64,000 bases of DNA from an uncultured Opitutia bacterium. Lineage in GTDB: Bacteria > Verrucomicrobiota > Verrucomicrobiia > Opitutales > Opitutaceae. The notes beneath the pieces were generated by a model. It made no database searches, was not told where the DNA came from, and saw nothing but the letters and a program-made list of their open reading frames with translations. The number at the start of each line of letters is the position of its first letter. Within the stretch, counting starts at the first letter, position 1. The stretch lies in assembly GCA_903900845.1 (NCBI GenBank), contig CAIUOU010000020.1, forward strand, positions 1 through 64,000, in the 5' to 3' direction. Below are positions 60,877-64,000 of this stretch, piece by piece. Position numbers and translations under genes: made by a program.

Positions 60877-62127
60877 ATGAAGCTCCTTCGTCTCATCGTC
60901 CCCGTCCTTCTCGCCGCCACCGGCGCGGCTTTCGCGCAGGATGAGGAGCGGAGGGCACCGCCGATCGAGATTCCCGACTTCAGCAACCTCGACGAGTACA
61001 TCTACGAGCCCAAGAGCGTGCTGGTCTTCGGCGTCCGCTACATCGGGGGAGCCAAGACCAGTTTCTCCGGCACGGGTCGCATCCCCTCGCAGGAGGATCC
61101 CGGTTCGGCCACCGGTGCCAACCTGCTTCGCGTCTACCATGATGGCCGCGTGCAGCCTGATGCTCGGACCGCCGCGCGGCTCGACAGCACCGGCAACCCC
61201 ATCATCGACCCCCAGAGCAACACTCCGGCCTTCGACCCGATCGCGCCTGACGGCCGCACGAACAGTTGGAACTACACCAGTCTCGACCAGCTGTCCTTGC
61301 CGGGCTTCGTCCGCTTCAATAGCTACTCCGCCGAAGTGATCGACACCACGGTGCGCGACCGGAAACCGGCCGCGTCCGGCGGCCTCGACATGGCGGTCTC
61401 CCGTGACATGGGCAAACTGCTAGGCTCGCGTGTCGCGTGGCAGCTCACCGCGGGGATGTCCCTTAACGACCTTTCCTCGACCCGCTCCGATCCGGTTCGC
61501 GCGCGTCTCACCACCGTCAGCGACTTTTACTCCCTATTCGGCCGAACGCCTCCGGACGGTCCTTATTCCTCCCCCAGCACCGCCACGGAGAACGTGGTCG
61601 ACGCCGTGGGTAACGCCGTGCTCGGCGCCGACGGTGTGGCGCAGACGATCAGCGTCGACACCTCCGTACTCCTTGGCAACGAGCCCGCCGGGCGCGTCAC
61701 CACGTCCGCGACCGACGATTCCAGCGTGTCCAACCGTTGGAAGCTGAAGGGCGCCTACTACACTTTCCGTGCGGGTCCCACCCTCCAGCTCTCGCTCACG
61801 AACCGGTTCAAGGCCACCCTCGGCATCGGCGCCGCGGTGGTGTACTCCGGCTCATCCTACACGGTCACGCAGACGCTCACGCCCCCGGCCGGCGTCGAGA
61901 TCACCGACACCAGCTCGAGCGAGGCCTACAAGCTCCTGCCCGGATATTTCGCCGACGCGTCCCTCCAGTTCGACCTGACCGAGCGCACCGGATTCTACGC
62001 GGGCGCGGTCTTCCAGTCTGCCGGCAGTTACACGCAGGCGGTCGACACGGACAACGCGCACTACGCGACCAAGATCGACCTCGCGAACATGAGCGGGTTC
62101 CGCGCGGGGCTCTCGTACCGATTCTGA
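60877..62127 (+). CDS. Outer-membrane beta-barrel protein of unknown function
   Basis: A 416-residue exported protein. Residues 1-20 are a signal peptide ending AFAQ. The rest is dominated by alternating beta-strands, and the protein ends in SYRF with a terminal Phe, so insertion by BAM is likely. There is no plug domain or TonB-like box. The region around 135-170 includes SWNYTSLDQLSLPGFVRFNSYSAEV, a conserved-looking segment typical of verrucomicrobial barrel proteins. It is divergent from the DUF1501 operon, which suggests but does not prove a link. The start is the ATG at 60877; upstream codons lack a signal. Confidence 0.8.
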   Translation: MKLLRLIVPVLLAATGAAFAQDEERRAPPIEIPDFSNLDEYIYEPKSVLVFGVRYIGGAKTSFSGTGRIPSQEDPGSATGANLLRVYHDGRVQPDARTAARLDSTGNPIIDPQSNTPAFDPIAPDGRTNSWNYTSLDQLSLPGFVRFNSYSAEVIDTTVRDRKPAASGGLDMAVSRDMGKLLGSRVAWQLTAGMSLNDLSSTRSDPVRARLTTVSDFYSLFGRTPPDGPYSSPSTATENVVDAVGNAVLGADGVAQTISVDTSVLLGNEPAGRVTTSATDDSSVSNRWKLKGAYYTFRAGPTLQLSLTNRFKATLGIGAAVVYSGSSYTVTQTLTPPAGVEITDTSSSEAYKLLPGYFADASLQFDLTERTGFYAGAVFQSAGSYTQAVDTDNAHYATKIDLANMSGFRAGLSYRF

Positions 62128-62270
62128 GCCCAGCGCGGCTCCGCTTCAACCGAAGCACCGTTCAGGCCACACTTTACAGGTAGGGAGTGAGCGAGAAAGT
62201 GGCGTGACCGAGGGTATCGTGCTGAAACAACCCTGTTTTGGGTTACCGCACCGGGACTACCCTGGGGCTT

Positions 62271-63998
62271 CTAACTGCGAGGGCACATCTCACCCGCCAC
62301 GTTCCCGAGATCGCGCAGGACTTGACCGATTGCCCTGAGCTGATCCGCCGGGAAGAAGCCGTTGATGCGGGTGATCACTTGCTGGATGACGCCGTCGGGG
62401 CAACTGGCGCCGCCTGTGACGAGGATGCGCCGTGGCGTCGGAGCGTCCGCTGGCCAGAGTGGTCGCCGCTCGGTGTGGCCCCGTCCGGAACCGTCATAAA
62501 CGTAGTGTTCCACCTCCGCCAGAGAGTGGATGCCTGCTTCGGATTGGATGAAGTAGGCCCGGTCGCCGAGTTTCTCGGCGCAAAGGCGGAAAAGCTGATA
62601 GGTGTTGGATGAGTTCTTCCCGCCGATCACGAACGCCGCGTCGAGCGGCTCCGCGAGCGCGCGGCTGAGGGCGTCCTGGTTGACCTGCGTCGCGTAGCAG
62701 AGCGTGTCGCGCCGGCCGTCCCCGCCTACGCGGGAGGCGTCCTGATGGACGTCCCGATATACCCCGCGGAGGTGCTCGATGATCTCGAGGGTCTCGTTCA
62801 TCAGCAGCGTAGTCTGGTTTACGACCGCGACCCGGACCAGGTCACGCACCGGATCGAAGGCGGGCGTATGGCGGCCGGCGAACTTCTCCGAAAAAAGGGA
62901 GCGAGCTTTGTCCGGCTCGCTCGCGATGATCTCCCCGAGTTGCCGCGCCTCGGCGAGGTTGCGCACGATCACGGCCGGCGCGTGGCGCCGCGTGTTCGAA
63001 AACGTCGCCTTCGTCTCCTCGTGCTCGTGCTTGCCGTGGATGACCACCGTGTACCCTTCGCGCCCGTACGCGCGGGCCGCCTTCCAGACCTTTTCCACCA
63101 GCATGCACGTGGCGTCATACTGGCAGACCGCGATGCCCTTCCGCACCAGCCGGCGCTTGTCCTCGTCGGTCGCGCCGAAGGCGGGGATGATCACGAGATC
63201 TTCCGGGGCCAGGGTCTCCCATAGCGTTGGTGATCCTTCGTGTCCGTCGACGGTGTGTGGAACGCCGCGGTCGGTCTGGAGGTAACGCAGGCCGCGACGC
63301 AGGAGGTCCTCGTTCACAAACGGGTTGTGGATCAGCTCCGAAAGCATGAAGACGCGCCGGCCCGGATTTTCGGCCAGCGTCTCGTAGGCGCGCTCGATGG
63401 CGTTTTTCACCCCGAGGCAGAATCCGAAGTGGCTCGGGATCACGTAGCGCACCTCGCCGAAATCGAGCTCCACTGGCGCGGTCGCGGTGCGTTCCTGGCG
63501 GCGCGCGAGGGTCTTGATCGCGGCGCAAAGCTCTGACTGGTAGAGCGCCGTGGCGCCGGCATCCTGGGAGTAGATGCCGGCGTTGCGCTCCTGCGCCGGC
63601 CGGAACTTGTAGATGAAGTCGTTCTCGCCGAGGTGGAGGTAGGGGATGTCGACGAGATGTGGCTCCAGCGCCCGGAGAGCAGACTGCAGCGAGGGGGCAA
63701 GGTCGCCGGGCGCCGCCTCCAGCTGTTCGATGGACCTGAAGACGACCTCGGAATCGGCGGCCACGCCCGCCACCTGCGCGAGCAACACCCGGTGCGTTCT
63801 TCCCCCGGCCGTGCAGGAGAAGAACTCCGCCGGCGGTGTATGCTCGCGGAAGGAAGATTCGAGCCGGGCTGTCGCCATCGCGAGATCGCTGCCGGTGAAC
63901 GCGAGGCCGTGCTTCGATCCGAGTTTCCTCACCGCGAGCTGATTTCCCGCGTTGAAGGCCAGTACGGCGAAGAGGGCGGGGGACGACGGCGCGTTCAT
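62271..63998 (-). CDS. ispH: 4-hydroxy-3-methylbut-2-enyl diphosphate reductase IspH with N-terminal extension
   Basis: A 575-residue [4Fe-4S] enzyme that makes IPP and DMAPP, the last MEP step. The cluster cysteines are Cys194 (GFCLGV), Cys298 (ATCMLVEKV) and Cys434 (TLCYATQ). The remaining family segments NSSNTYQLFR and GASCPDGVIQQV are present. The catalytic core begins near residue 185, so about 180 residues precede it (HLVDIPYLHLGENDFIYKFR lies there), roughly doubling the usual length of 310. The extension resembles no domain I can name. Spacing between cysteines is also wider than in E. coli IspH. It starts with the ATG at 63998, close to the window edge, and I cannot see its upstream context. 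Confidence 0.93.
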   Translation of the reverse strand: MNAPSSPALFAVLAFNAGNQLAVRKLGSKHGLAFTGSDLAMATARLESSFREHTPPAEFFSCTAGGRTHRVLLAQVAGVAADSEVVFRSIEQLEAAPGDLAPSLQSALRALEPHLVDIPYLHLGENDFIYKFRPAQERNAGIYSQDAGATALYQSELCAAIKTLARRQERTATAPVELDFGEVRYVIPSHFGFCLGVKNAIERAYETLAENPGRRVFMLSELIHNPFVNEDLLRRGLRYLQTDRGVPHTVDGHEGSPTLWETLAPEDLVIIPAFGATDEDKRRLVRKGIAVCQYDATCMLVEKVWKAARAYGREGYTVVIHGKHEHEETKATFSNTRRHAPAVIVRNLAEARQLGEIIASEPDKARSLFSEKFAGRHTPAFDPVRDLVRVAVVNQTTLLMNETLEIIEHLRGVYRDVHQDASRVGGDGRRDTLCYATQVNQDALSRALAEPLDAAFVIGGKNSSNTYQLFRLCAEKLGDRAYFIQSEAGIHSLAEVEHYVYDGSGRGHTERRPLWPADAPTPRRILVTGGASCPDGVIQQVITRINGFFPADQLRAIGQVLRDLGNVAGEMCPRS

Positions 63999-64000
63999 GC

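Noticed and set aside
62128-62270. Possible RNA gene or terminator between the barrel gene and ispH
   Set aside because: A weak AACCC/GGGTT hairpin only; no cloverleaf, no strong stem with T-tract.

Overview
The window looks like about 64 kb of chromosome from a GC-rich member of the Verrucomicrobiota, most likely an Opitutaceae-type soil or freshwater bacterium. This is inferred from gene content, not from a database search. Pointers are secreted c-type cytochrome proteins of the planctomycete/verrucomicrobial kind (DUF1549/DUF1553, DUF1501 and an SGNH-cytochrome c fusion), a long-form IspG, many TonB-dependent receptors without SusD partners, and few Shine-Dalgarno sites. I see no phage, insertion sequence, CRISPR array, rRNA or tRNA gene.

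Region 1 (1-18036) is a nutrient-acquisition island. It holds five TonB-dependent receptors (one cut by the window edge), two secreted S9 (prolyl oligopeptidase-type) peptidases, each divergent from a receptor, and a small secreted protein. The four complete receptors share an LExFxVTGS box about 40 residues from their starts. The receptors at 9191 and 15088 are clear paralogues. The likely job is digestion of proline-containing or modified peptides outside the cytoplasm and uptake across the outer membrane.

Region 2 (18052-31546) is housekeeping: tRNA CCA-adding enzyme with a DUF423 protein, grpE-dnaJ, a 1128-residue SGNH/propeller/cytochrome c protein, a GT-C-like TPR membrane protein, ligA, an unknown protein and dnaA. 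A 504-bp gap upstream of dnaA carries DnaA-box-like sites and is a candidate origin region.

Region 3 (32051-38767) is the conserved envelope/isoprenoid cluster uppS-cdsA-dxr-rseP-ispG, with a divergent pterin dehydratase. A long ispH lies at the far right, so three MEP-pathway enzymes plus the undecaprenyl diphosphate synthase fall in the window.

Region 4 (38782-47279) holds an acetyl xylan esterase-type hydrolase, a lipoprotein and an MTAP-family phosphorylase that start on overlapping codons, a GntP-type permease, and a MoxR-DUF58-transglutaminase operon.

Region 5 (47263-56664) is the rod-shape operon mreB-mreC-mreD-mrdA, a CPA2 antiporter, tatA, tcdA, a TatD-type hydrolase and a SufE/CsdE-type sulfur acceptor. 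Region 6 (56711-63998) is a DUF1501-DUF1549/1553 pair with a Tat signal, a divergent outer-membrane barrel protein and ispH.
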